DNA of 40,309 nucleotides from Bacillota bacterium (GTDB lineage: Bacteria; Bacillota_I; Bacilli_A; Erysipelotrichales; Erysipelotrichaceae). Location of the stretch: assembly GCA_023426935.1 (NCBI GenBank), contig JAEZBR010000043.1, forward strand, positions 1-40,309, written 5' to 3'. Both the position numbers and the translations under genes were made by a program. Under the pieces are notes generated by a model. The model made no database searches, was not told the DNA's origin, and saw only the letters and a list, made by a program, of their open reading frames with translations. Below are positions 33,341 to 40,309 of the stretch, one piece after another (positions within the stretch are counted from its first letter, which is position 1; each line of letters begins with the position of its first letter).

Positions 33341-33385
33341 CGCTATCCCTCTACGGATATTTACGCAAGGATTACAAATTTTCCT

Positions 33386-33407
33386 AAAAAAAAGACCCGA
33401 AGGTCTT
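33386..33407 (-). terminator. Intrinsic terminator after the MBL-fold gene
   Basis: AAGACC-TTCG-GGTCTT on the minus strand, a 6-bp stem with a UUCG loop, runs into eight T. Its first bases overlap the stop codon of the upstream gene. It separates that gene from comGA. Confidence 0.9.
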
Positions 33408-34011
33408 ATAAATACTTATTAGTCAACAATTCTTTTTCCAGCGTGGAACTTTCACCATGTCCAGGATATATTATCAATTCGGGATTTAATCCGGAGATTA
33501 ATTTAAGTGAACTCTTTAAGGCCGTCTCACTGCCACTATAAAGATCAGTCCTACCAACATCACCAGCGAATAGAGTATCTCCGGTAAATAAATAATTCTG
33601 CCACTTAAGACAAACACTTCCGGCGGTATGACCAGGAGTATCATAAATCTCAAAAGTGAAGGATCCCAATGTAAGTTTGCCAACTGGATAATTTTTAATC
33701 GGTGAAATTATCTGACTACTCCGTTCATATAATTTGTTTAAATCCGGATCTTTCGCTAAGACTTCATCATCTTTAGATAAATAGATTGGGCAATGATAAT
33801 CCTTTACTAGTTCATCAACTGCTCCAATATGATCTAAATGACCATGTGTAAGCAATATCGCTAAAACTTTATATTCTTGGAAAGTGTCCAATTTCTGTTT
33901 TATCTTTCGATATCCACCACATGGATCGATTACGACAATCACATTCTTACTGAATAAGAGATAACAGTTGGCTTGAAAAATTCCGACCGGTAAAGTAATT
34001 ACATCTGTCAT
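33406..34011 (-). CDS. MBL-fold hydrolase, glyoxalase II-like (YqgX-like)
   Basis: A 201-residue metallo-beta-lactamase-fold protein. LLTHGHLDHIGAVDEL is the HxHxDH metal motif, DTPGHTAGSVCL and LFTGDTLFAGDVGRTDL supply the next His and Asp, and IIYPGHGESS the last His. It resembles Bacillus YqgX, which also lies near comGA; glyoxalase II or bacillithiol-dependent thioester activity is possible but not shown. No Shine-Dalgarno is seen before the ATG, which lies only 12 bp past the rpmG terminator stem. Confidence 0.88.
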   Translation of the reverse strand: MTDVITLPVGIFQANCYLLFSKNVIVVIDPCGGYRKIKQKLDTFQEYKVLAILLTHGHLDHIGAVDELVKDYHCPIYLSKDDEVLAKDPDLNKLYERSSQIISPIKNYPVGKLTLGSFTFEIYDTPGHTAGSVCLKWQNYLFTGDTLFAGDVGRTDLYSGSETALKSSLKLISGLNPELIIYPGHGESSTLEKELLTNKYL

Positions 34012-34022
34012 AATAATAAAGA

Positions 34023-34041
34023 AAGCCGACTATGTCGGCTT
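34023..34041 (-). terminator. Intrinsic terminator after rpmG
   Basis: AAGCCGAC-ATA-GTCGGCTT on the minus strand is a perfect 8-bp stem, followed by TTCTTTATTATT. Its first bases are the AA of the rpmG stop TAA, and the tail reaches the start of the MBL-fold gene. Confidence 0.85.
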
Positions 34042-34189
34042 ATTTCTTCTCCTTATGTAACGTCATTTTGCGACAAACCGGGCAGTACTTTTTAACTTGC
34101 ATTTTTTCGGTTTGTTTCCGCTTATTACGAGTAGTGATGTAATTTTCTTCACCACAATCGCTGCATTTTAAGGTTATGTTTTCTCTCAT
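34040..34189 (-). CDS. rpmG: 50S ribosomal protein L33 (zinc-binding form)
   Basis: A 49-residue protein, too short for most gene calls: it begins MRENITLKCSDCGEENYITT and ends KMTLHKEKK. Two CxxC pairs (C9/C12 and C36/C39) make it the zinc-ribbon L33 form; zinc-free paralogues replace it under zinc limitation in some Firmicutes. A GAGGAGG site lies 11 nt before the ATG. It has its own promoter and terminator and diverges from ispG. Confidence 0.93.
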   Translation of the reverse strand: MRENITLKCSDCGEENYITTRNKRKQTEKMQVKKYCPVCRKMTLHKEKK

Positions 34190-34220
34190 TGACGGCTAAT
34201 CCTCCTCATTGCGCGTAGTG

Positions 34221-34249
34221 ATTATAACATTCACCTTTAATTTTGTCAC
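34221..34249 (-). promoter_or_regulatory. Extended -10 promoter for rpmG
   Basis: The minus strand has -35 GTGACA (34244-34249), a 17-bp spacer ending in TGT, and -10 TATAAT (34221-34226). Confidence 0.82.
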
Positions 34250-34270
34250 GGTTTTATCTACTAACTGCGG

Positions 34271-34276
34271 TATAAT
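34271..34276 (+). promoter_or_regulatory. Likely -10 element for ispG
   Basis: A perfect TATAAT lies 20 bp before the ispG ATG on the plus strand. I see no good -35 at 16-18 bp, so the promoter may be weak or activator-dependent. It shares the divergent region with the rpmG promoter. Confidence 0.45.
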
Positions 34277-34295
34277 TTTAAAAAGAGGTAATGTA

Positions 34296-35363
34296 ATGTC
34301 ACAAAGAACCCAAACCCGACCGATTATGGTCGGAAACATTCAGATTGGTGGTCAAAATCAAGTCATTATTCAGTCAATGACTAATACTAAAACCCAAGAT
34401 ATCGCTGCGACCGTTGAACAATGTCGTAATTTAGAAAACTTAGGCTGTCAGATCATCAGATTCGCAATTCCAACCATCGAAGATGCCAAAGCGATTAAGG
34501 AAATTAAAAAGGAAATAAGAATGCCAATAGTTGCGGATATCCACTTCGATCATCATTTAGCTTTAGCTGCGATCGAAGCTGGTGCTGATGCAATCAGAAT
34601 TAATCCGGGTAATATTGGTTCCTTATCTAAGGTTAAAGAAGTCACGAGGGCTTGTCAGGAACATCATTTGCCAATCCGGATTGGAATCAACAGTGGTTCT
34701 TTAGAGAAAAGCGAATTAGAGAAATACGGTCATGTCACTCCGGAAGGAATGATTGAAAGTGCGCAAAGACATCTCGATATTCTCGAACAATTATGTTTTA
34801 AAGATATCTGTCTTTCTTTCAAATCGTCCGATGTTCCTACCACGATTGCGGTTTATCAACTAGCCGCTGCCAAGTGGAATTACCCTTTACACTTAGGCGT
34901 AACCGAAGCAGGACCGCTTTTAGATTCTGCGATTAAATCTAGTTTAGCTATGGGCAGTCTTCTAGTTCAAGGCATCGGAGATACTCTTAGGGTTTCCGTA
35001 ACCGGAAAACCTGAAGAAGAGATCCCGGTCGCGAAAAAAATCTTGAATAATTTTCATCTGATCAAGAATACCCCGGAATTGATCAGTTGCCCGACTTGTG
35101 GAAGAACTTCTTATGATATGTTACCAATCATTCAGGAAATGGATGAATACCTGAATACGATTCATACACATATTAAAGTTGCGATTATGGGTTGTGCAGT
35201 CAACGGACCGGGGGAAGCTAGAGAAGCGGATATTGGAGTCGCCGGAGGCGTCAATGAAGCTCTTTTATTCCGAAAAGGTCTGATAATTAAAAAAATCCCT
35301 CAGGATCAGATTGTACCGGTCCTGAAGGAAGAAATTAACAACTATCTTAAGCAGAATAATTAA
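34296..35363 (+). CDS. ispG: 4-hydroxy-3-methylbut-2-enyl diphosphate synthase
   Basis: IspG/GcpE of 355 residues, the sixth MEP pathway step, converting MEcPP to HMBPP with a 4Fe-4S cluster. VIIQSMTNTKTQDIAATVEQ, VADIHFDH, GADAIRINPGNIG, LISCPTCGRTSYD and IMGCAVNGPGEAREADIG are present; the Cys residues of the last two bind the cluster. The ATG at 34296 has AGAGG 7 nt upstream; earlier in-frame starts lie in the promoter region. It ends overlapping the helicase end by 4 bp. Confidence 0.97.
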   Translation: MSQRTQTRPIMVGNIQIGGQNQVIIQSMTNTKTQDIAATVEQCRNLENLGCQIIRFAIPTIEDAKAIKEIKKEIRMPIVADIHFDHHLALAAIEAGADAIRINPGNIGSLSKVKEVTRACQEHHLPIRIGINSGSLEKSELEKYGHVTPEGMIESAQRHLDILEQLCFKDICLSFKSSDVPTTIAVYQLAAAKWNYPLHLGVTEAGPLLDSAIKSSLAMGSLLVQGIGDTLRVSVTGKPEEEIPVAKKILNNFHLIKNTPELISCPTCGRTSYDMLPIIQEMDEYLNTIHTHIKVAIMGCAVNGPGEAREADIGVAGGVNEALLFRKGLIIKKIPQDQIVPVLKEEINNYLKQNN

Positions 35364-36718
35364 TCTTTCTTATACTTTTCCCGTTGTTTTAAACGATTCT
35401 TTTCATGTGCCTGCTGTCGGATACTAGCCTGGATAATCTCTCGTTTATGCTTGCGCTTAAGCTTATCAATCGCCGCCGCCCGTTTCTTCTTATAACCGGG
35501 GGTAACCTTCTTGGGTTTCTTGGAGGCGATTTTTTTAATGTCCTTGTCTAATTGCGTTAAAGGTCTTTTACGCTTATATCCATAAGGTTTTAGTTGGTGC
35601 CAACTTCCACCCCGATAATCGGTATGTTCGAATTTGATACCCTTTTTCTGTAATTCGCGAATTGCTGGGCCATCTTGCTCGTTATAAATCGCGTAACAAG
35701 TACCTTCATGCTTAATTCTTCCGGTTCTGCCAGCCCGGTGAATATAATATTCGATTGCTTCCGGGAACCCTAGAGATATAACTTGCGAAACACCGGGAAT
35801 ATCGATCCCCCGTGCAGCGATATCCGTCGCAACGATATACGGCGTTGCGTCATTGGTGATCGACTTCATCGCATTCTTACGTTGTCTAGTCGTTAAATCA
35901 CCATGAATTTCGGTTACTTTGTAGCCTCTTTCGCGCATCGCTTTGGCACACTCACTGGCTAATTCTCTGGTGTTCGCAAAAATTAAACAAAGATAAGGAT
36001 TGAAGCCCGGTAAGATTCTTAACATCGTCTCGATATATGTATGATGTTTAGCCGGAATCAAACAATGTTTAACGTTGGCAAAATAGTTTTCGTCGTTCTT
36101 AATAACAATCGTTGCCGGATTGTGCAAATATTTATTTAAGAATACTTTTAAAACTTGGGGCATCGTTGCCGAAAAAGCCATGATCTGTAATTTAGTCTTT
36201 AAATGTACGACAATTTCATCAATCTCTTTCGCAAAACCGAATTCCATCGTCATATCCGCTTCATCAATTACTAAAATATCCGTGCTGTCTAGTCTTAAAC
36301 GATTTGCTTTCAAAAATTCGTCTCTTAGTCTTCCTGGGGTGCCAATGACTAAATGCGGTTGAACCGTTAGATTCTTGGCATGATCTAAATTAATCTCGGA
36401 AGATGATAAATAGATTCTAATATTAGGCTCAACCTGCTCATATTCTTTAGCAAACTCAAAAATCTGTCTAGCAAGTTCTCTAGTCGGAGCAATAATAACC
36501 GCCTGAATCTTATCTTCGGTTACCTTAATCTGGTTAAAAATCGGTAATAAATAAGCATGAGTTTTCCCCGTCCCAGTATCCGAGATTCCGATGATGTCTC
36601 TTCCTTTCAAAGCTAAAGGAATAACTTTCTTCTGAATCGGAGTCAATTCGTTAAATTCTAGTTGTTTTAAATATTTCTGTACTTCTGGTTTTAAGTTTAG
36701 TTCTTTAATATCGTCCAT
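35360..36718 (-). CDS. cshB: DEAD-box RNA helicase, CshB-like
   Basis: An ATP-dependent RNA helicase of 452 residues. The Q motif is LTPIQKKVIP, Walker A is SDTGTGKTHAYLLP, then APTRELARQ, the box VIDEADM, the SAT motif FSATMP, ATDIAARGIDIP and HRAGRTGR. About 80 Lys/Arg-rich residues follow the second RecA domain, likely for RNA binding. Its place between ispG and ispH matches cshB (yqfR) of Bacillus; the role there is cold-related RNA remodelling. It converges with ispG and diverges from ispH. Confidence 0.88.
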   Translation of the reverse strand: MDDIKELNLKPEVQKYLKQLEFNELTPIQKKVIPLALKGRDIIGISDTGTGKTHAYLLPIFNQIKVTEDKIQAVIIAPTRELARQIFEFAKEYEQVEPNIRIYLSSSEINLDHAKNLTVQPHLVIGTPGRLRDEFLKANRLRLDSTDILVIDEADMTMEFGFAKEIDEIVVHLKTKLQIMAFSATMPQVLKVFLNKYLHNPATIVIKNDENYFANVKHCLIPAKHHTYIETMLRILPGFNPYLCLIFANTRELASECAKAMRERGYKVTEIHGDLTTRQRKNAMKSITNDATPYIVATDIAARGIDIPGVSQVISLGFPEAIEYYIHRAGRTGRIKHEGTCYAIYNEQDGPAIRELQKKGIKFEHTDYRGGSWHQLKPYGYKRKRPLTQLDKDIKKIASKKPKKVTPGYKKKRAAAIDKLKRKHKREIIQASIRQQAHEKNRLKQREKYKKD

Positions 36719-36737
36719 ATATGCCTCTTTCTGCTTT

Positions 36738-36743
36738 ATTATA
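36738..36743 (-). promoter_or_regulatory. Likely -10 element for the helicase gene
   Basis: A perfect TATAAT on the minus strand lies 19 bp before the helicase ATG. No matching -35 was found. Confidence 0.45.
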
Positions 36744-36761
36744 CTAGATGCTTGATTTTTA

Positions 36762-36770
36762 TGCTATGAT
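36762..36770 (+). promoter_or_regulatory. Extended -10 element for ispH
   Basis: TGC-TATGAT on the plus strand ends 17 bp before the ispH ATG. A -35 is not evident, which is tolerated with an extended -10. AGGAG precedes the start. Confidence 0.5.
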
Positions 36771-36787
36771 GCCATTAGGAGAAAATA

Positions 36788-37654
36788 ATGTTAATTGAAA
36801 GAATTGAACCTCAGGGTTTCTGTTTCGGAGTGATTAGAGCAATCAAGATTGCTAAGAAGACCGCTAATGATAACCCCAATACCACGATCTATATCTTGGG
36901 AATGCTTGTACACAATCGCTATGTCGTGGATGAGCTTAAGAGTTTAAATTTGATTACCTTAGATACCTTGAATAATGATAAAGAGGAATTACTACGAACT
37001 ATTAAGCCGGGAATTCTGATTCTAACGGCTCATGGGACAGATAATAGACTGAAACAGCTTGCAATTACCTTAGGTTTTAAAATCGTCGATGCGACCTGTC
37101 CGAATGTTTCCAAGACTCAAAAAATCATCAAAGACAAACTAGCGGCAGGTTATGAGATTTTATATTTAGGCAAAGCCGGACATCCGGAGGCTGAAGCAAT
37201 CATTTCATTAGATCCCGAACATATTCACTTAATCGATTCGCCTAAAACCGCCACCGATTTTAATTTGGAACATAAAGCTTATTTCATTACGACCCAAACA
37301 ACTCTTTCGATTCTAGACACCCAGCAGCAGTTTGAGATTTTGAAGAAACGGATTCCTAATGCGCTTATTCAGACTGAAATCTGTGATGCAACTACTAAGC
37401 GCCAACAAGCAATCTTAAACAGTCCCGATTATGAAGGATATATCATTATTGGTGATCCTAGGAGCAATAATACCAAGCAGTTATATCGAATAGCCGAAAC
37501 GAAACATCCGAAATATTTAACCATGATTGAATCAAAAGATCAGTTAAATCTTCAGGCTATTTCTTCACTTAAAAGTTTAGGCATTACTTCCGGTGCCAGT
37601 ACCCCTAGTTATTTAGTCGCTCAAGTAATCGAAAGTCTTAAATCTCTGACTTGA
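36788..37654 (+). CDS. ispH: 4-hydroxy-3-methylbut-2-enyl diphosphate reductase
   Basis: IspH/LytB of 288 residues, last MEP step, reducing HMBPP to IPP and DMAPP. The three iron-sulfur ligands are C12 (GFCFGV), C104 (DATCPN) and C198 (EICDAT). AHGT, GKAGHPE, TTQTT, GDPRSNNT and ITSGASTP complete the active site. The last 17 bp overlap the end of trmK on the other strand. With dxr and ispG here, the organism clearly uses the MEP route. Confidence 0.97.
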   Translation: MLIERIEPQGFCFGVIRAIKIAKKTANDNPNTTIYILGMLVHNRYVVDELKSLNLITLDTLNNDKEELLRTIKPGILILTAHGTDNRLKQLAITLGFKIVDATCPNVSKTQKIIKDKLAAGYEILYLGKAGHPEAEAIISLDPEHIHLIDSPKTATDFNLEHKAYFITTQTTLSILDTQQQFEILKKRIPNALIQTEICDATTKRQQAILNSPDYEGYIIIGDPRSNNTKQLYRIAETKHPKYLTMIESKDQLNLQAISSLKSLGITSGASTPSYLVAQVIESLKSLT

Positions 37655-38312
37655 TTCCTAATTCTTGACGAATCAATTTTTGTTCGTTATCAATTTCGGA
37701 AAACCTTTCCGGATGATTTTTTAATTTCGATAGAAGCAATTTATTTCTTTGATACGTTCCGAGCCATTTATCCAAGAACGCTTCGTTCTGATGGCGACGT
37801 AGATACGGTCCGAATAAGTAATCGGCTTTCGTATATCCTATTTTTTCTTTAGTCGGTATCGCTTTAATAAACTCATAGTATTTATAATCGGAAACGATTG
37901 CCTCTTCGCTGATTTCATAATTATGTTGAACTAACCATTTGCGTAATTCCGGGACTTCTAAATTAGTACCTAGAATCAACTCTTCGACTTTAGCCAAATA
38001 TTGCGGATCTTTTTCTAAAATTGACATAATTGTATGCGTTCCAAGACCGCTTAACACAATAATCTGATAAGGATCAGTAATGTTAGTCAGACCATCGCTT
38101 AAATAGGTCTTTATATCGTTTAAATCATGTTTATTAAAGTTTTTCTTGGCTGCTTGTAACGGCCAAGGGCTTAAATCAGAAGCACCGATTATTTGTTTAG
38201 GATTTCTTTTCTTGAGGGATATCGGTAAATAACCGTGATCGGTCCCAATATCTAAAACCGATCGTTGTGAATCGATCAGGTTGAGAAGCGTATTTATTCT
38301 TTTAGTGTGCAT
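37638..38312 (-). CDS. trmK: tRNA (adenine-22 N1)-methyltransferase TrmK
   Basis: A 224-residue class I methyltransferase that makes m1A22 in tRNA. The SAM site is SVLDIGTDHGYLPISL; ASDLSPWPLQAAKKN, LSGLGTHTI and LGTNLEVPELRKWL match TrmK (YqfN). It starts at the last base of the sigma factor gene stop (TGATG). In Bacillus trmK also lies shortly after rpoD. GLGTHTI replaces the common GMGG form. Confidence 0.92.
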   Translation of the reverse strand: MHTKRINTLLNLIDSQRSVLDIGTDHGYLPISLKKRNPKQIIGASDLSPWPLQAAKKNFNKHDLNDIKTYLSDGLTNITDPYQIIVLSGLGTHTIMSILEKDPQYLAKVEELILGTNLEVPELRKWLVQHNYEISEEAIVSDYKYYEFIKAIPTKEKIGYTKADYLFGPYLRRHQNEAFLDKWLGTYQRNKLLLSKLKNHPERFSEIDNEQKLIRQELGIKSEI

Positions 38313-39352
38313 CAGTCTTCATCCACAAAAGCTTTCAAGGCTTTGGAAAGACGCGGGTTTTTTAATTTTCTTAAGGCGGTATTCTCAATCTGTCTGACTC
38401 TTTCCCGGCTGATATTCAGTTTTTTTCCGATTTCTTCTAAGGTTAAAGCATGTTGCGTATCGATCCCAAAACGATCTTTTAAAACTTGTGCTTCTCGCGG
38501 TTTTAACATTTCTAAGCTTTTTTCAACTTCGGCTTTCAATTGTTCAGCGTCAGAATACTTCGAAGTAGAATCGGTTGTCTTGGGATCCGCAATAAAATCG
38601 AGGACTTGGGAATCCTTATCCTCACCGTTACTGCCAACCGGACTATCTAAAGAAACCGGATTTTCGGCATATTTCTGAATTTCTCGGATTTTACTAACCG
38701 AGGTCTTTAAAGCTGCCGCTAGTTCTTCTTCGGACGGATCGCGTCCTAATTTTTGACTGAGCGAATTTTGGGTGCGGTTTAATTGATTAATTGTATCAAT
38801 CATTCTGACCGGGATGCGAATTGTTCTTGCTTGTTCTGCGACGGCTCTAGAAACGGATTGACGGATCCACCAGGTCGCATAAGTCGCAAGCTTAAGTCCT
38901 CGAGTATAATCATACTTATCGATAGCTTTTAGTAAACCGATATTTCCTTCCTGAATCAAATCTTCATCGGACATACCCCGCCCATGATAATATTTGACCA
39001 CAAATCTAATTAAGCCTTGATTACAGGCAATTAGTTGTTGTAAGGCTTCATCCTTAGCTTTAGGATCTTTACCTTTAACTTTCTTCATCAATTCAACTTC
39101 TTCTTCTCTAGTTAAAATATGCGGATTAAAATTTGTATCGGTACTATCTGTTGAACCATTGTCCTCATCTTTAATCAAGATGTTATTATTCTCTAACCAT
39201 TCGAAAAGTTCTTCGCCCTGGGTATCGTTTAAGTTAAATTCGTCGATAATCAATGACAAAGAATCATTGTCAATTTGATTATTAACTATTTCCATCGTAA
39301 TCTTTTTGGTTGCTCTGATTAAATTAGGATCTTTAGATTTGATTTCCAGCAT
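38312..39352 (-). CDS. Second sigma-70 family sigma factor (group 2-like)
   Basis: A 346-residue sigma factor encoded directly behind rpoD. Residues about 20-60 resemble the start of region 1.1 (LIIDEFNLNDTQGEELFEWLE). A 1.2-like part has LTREEEVELMKKV but no DPVKxYLxEIG. Regions 2.1-2.4 are strong (LIQEGNIGLLKAIDKYDY, ATYATWWIRQSVSRAVA, ARTIRIPVRMIDTINQL). Region 4.2 reads LTLEEIGKKLNISRERVRQI. The promoter-contacting residues in 2.4 and 4.2 largely match RpoD, so its promoters may overlap with those of RpoD. Not SigB/F/G type. Confidence 0.87.
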   Translation of the reverse strand: MLEIKSKDPNLIRATKKITMEIVNNQIDNDSLSLIIDEFNLNDTQGEELFEWLENNNILIKDEDNGSTDSTDTNFNPHILTREEEVELMKKVKGKDPKAKDEALQQLIACNQGLIRFVVKYYHGRGMSDEDLIQEGNIGLLKAIDKYDYTRGLKLATYATWWIRQSVSRAVAEQARTIRIPVRMIDTINQLNRTQNSLSQKLGRDPSEEELAAALKTSVSKIREIQKYAENPVSLDSPVGSNGEDKDSQVLDFIADPKTTDSTSKYSDAEQLKAEVEKSLEMLKPREAQVLKDRFGIDTQHALTLEEIGKKLNISRERVRQIENTALRKLKNPRLSKALKAFVDED

Positions 39353-39367
39353 CTTTCACCTCTTATT

Positions 39368-40309
39368 CTAATTCTTTGATAAAAAGTCTTTTAACCGTTT
39401 TGACCGGCTAGGATGTTTTAACTTCCGTAATGCTTTCGCCTCAATCTGTCGGATTCTTTCTCTGGTTACATTGAACTCTTTTCCGACTTCTTCAAGAGTC
39501 CTTGCCCGACCATCTTCAAGTCCGAATCTTAGCCTCAATACTCTTTCTTCTCTTTCTGCCAGACCGGAAAGCAAATTATCTATCTCATCTTTTAATAATT
39601 GATTATTCGCATAGTCTACCGGAGACTGCGCATCTTTATCTTCAATAAAATCACCTAAATGGGAATCGTCTTCTTCCCCGATCGGTGTTTCCAGAGATAC
39701 CGGTTCCAAGGATATTTTTTGAACTTCACGAACTTTTTCGGGCGTAATATCCCCCATCCGTTCCGCAATTTCTTCTGCGGTCGGTTCTTTACCCAATTCC
39801 TGAATTAATTGTCTTTGAACCCGATTTAGACGGTTTATCGTCTCAACCATATGAACGGGAATTCTGATCGTTCTAGCTTGATCGGCGATCGCTCTAGTGA
39901 TTGCCTGTCGGATCCACCAAGTCGCATAGGTCGAAAATTTAAAGCCCTTAGTATAATCGAATTTACCAGCCGCTCTTTCCAATCCCATGTTCCCTTCCTG
40001 AATCAAATCTAAGAATAATAGACCCCGACCGACATATTTCTTGGCAATGGAAACGACTAGACGTAAGTTACTGTTAATTAATAAATTACGCGCTTCTTTA
40101 TCGCCCTGCTGACTCTTTTTGGCAATTATTACTTCGTCCTTGGGACTCAATAAGGGAATACGACCAATCTCTTTTAAATATAATTTGACCGGATCATGAA
40201 TATTAATGGTCGGAATATCATCGCTGGAAATCGCTACTTCCGTGACTTCCGTCTCAGACCCTTTTTCACCATCATCGGCTTTTTCCGCATCTTCATCCTC
40301 ATCTTCATC
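39368..40309 (-). CDS. rpoD: Primary sigma factor RpoD (partial, N-terminus beyond window)
   Basis: The last 313 residues of the housekeeping sigma factor. The reading frame stays open to the window edge. It begins in an Asp/Glu-rich stretch, then HDPVKLYLKEIGRIPLLSPK (region 1.2). NLRLVVSIAKKYVGRGLLFL and DLIQEGNMGLERAAGKFDYT (2.1-2.2), FSTYATWWIRQAITRAIADQ (2.3-2.4), and TLEEVGKEFNVTRERIRQIE with KALRKLKHPSRSKRLKDFL (4.2) follow. FLDLIQEGN has Leu-Leu-Phe where GMxFxDLIQEG is standard. dnaG usually precedes it but is not seen. Confidence 0.95.
   Translation of the reverse strand, partial: DEDEDEDAEKADDGEKGSETEVTEVAISSDDIPTINIHDPVKLYLKEIGRIPLLSPKDEVIIAKKSQQGDKEARNLLINSNLRLVVSIAKKYVGRGLLFLDLIQEGNMGLERAAGKFDYTKGFKFSTYATWWIRQAITRAIADQARTIRIPVHMVETINRLNRVQRQLIQELGKEPTAEEIAERMGDITPEKVREVQKISLEPVSLETPIGEEDDSHLGDFIEDKDAQSPVDYANNQLLKDEIDNLLSGLAEREERVLRLRFGLEDGRARTLEEVGKEFNVTRERIRQIEAKALRKLKHPSRSKRLKDFLSKN

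Noticed and set aside
33341..33385. Possible ComX-type box (GCGTAAATA) before comGA
   Set aside because: It needs an extra base relative to TACGAATA and lies too near the start codon; too weak to call.
1..40309. Recoding of TGA as Trp (Mollicutes-type code)
   Set aside because: TGA is used as the stop of many genes in ATGA/TGATG overlaps and all core proteins read fully with TGG as Trp.
1..40309. CRISPR array, tRNA, rRNA, insertion sequence or prophage
   Set aside because: No regularly spaced repeats, cloverleaf-like intergenic stretch, transposase or phage gene was found, and no gap between genes exceeds 300 bp.

Overview
The window is a gene-dense, A+T-rich bacterial chromosome segment with no phage, insertion sequence, CRISPR array, tRNA or rRNA that I could recognise. 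Gene content and order point to a low-GC Gram-positive (Bacillota). The truncated B. subtilis-like synteny, short SMC and compact operons make an Erysipelotrichia-like lineage the best guess, though this is inference. The standard genetic code fits: Trp is TGG, and TGA is a normal stop, often inside ATGA start/stop overlaps.

Almost everything is transcribed from the minus strand, so the reading order is from high to low coordinates. (1) 40309-37638: the primary sigma factor gene rpoD (cut by the window edge), a second sigma-70 gene directly behind it, and trmK. (2) 37654-34040: ispH (+), a CshB-like DEAD-box helicase (-), ispG (+) and rpmG (-), arranged divergently and convergently. (3) 34011-29221: a glyoxalase-II-like hydrolase, a seven-gene comG transformation-pilus operon, and efp. 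(4) 29105-27348: rpsP, khpA, rimM and trmD. An FAD-dependent dehydrogenase gene (+) then separates trmD from its usual neighbour rplS. (5) 25573-16847: rplS, lepB, rbgA, rnhB, dprA, topA, trmFO, xerC and rmuC. (6) 16662-14847: rpsB-tsf behind a structured leader. (7) 14714-9757: pyrH, frr, uppS, cdsA, dxr and rseP, covering ribosome recycling, undecaprenyl and phospholipid precursors, isoprenoids and membrane proteolysis. (8) 9672-1: smc, ftsY, ylxM, ackA, nrnA, dnaE and the start of a response regulator.

The set is mostly housekeeping: translation and ribosome assembly, tRNA modification, DNA replication and topology, envelope precursors, MEP isoprenoid synthesis (dxr, ispG and ispH all present) and natural transformation (comG genes plus dprA). 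Genes usually overlap by 1-17 nt or abut. Strong sigma-A-type promoters, many with an extended -10, precede smc, pyrH, rpsB, topA, rplS, rpsP, efp and rpmG. Intrinsic terminators sit directly against stop codons and sometimes directly against the next start.

The most notable observations are: an in-frame TAA in tsf that cuts off a still intact, family-like EF-Ts C-terminal tail; an EF-P whose modification loop lacks the KPGKG motif and has Met at position 32; a tandem pair of sigma-70 genes; a perfect 20-bp palindrome on the -35 element of the rpsP promoter; terminators placed inside operons just before lepB, rimM and mbl; and an FAD dehydrogenase wedged in reverse between trmD and rplS. I found no clear candidate for a wholly new multi-gene system.
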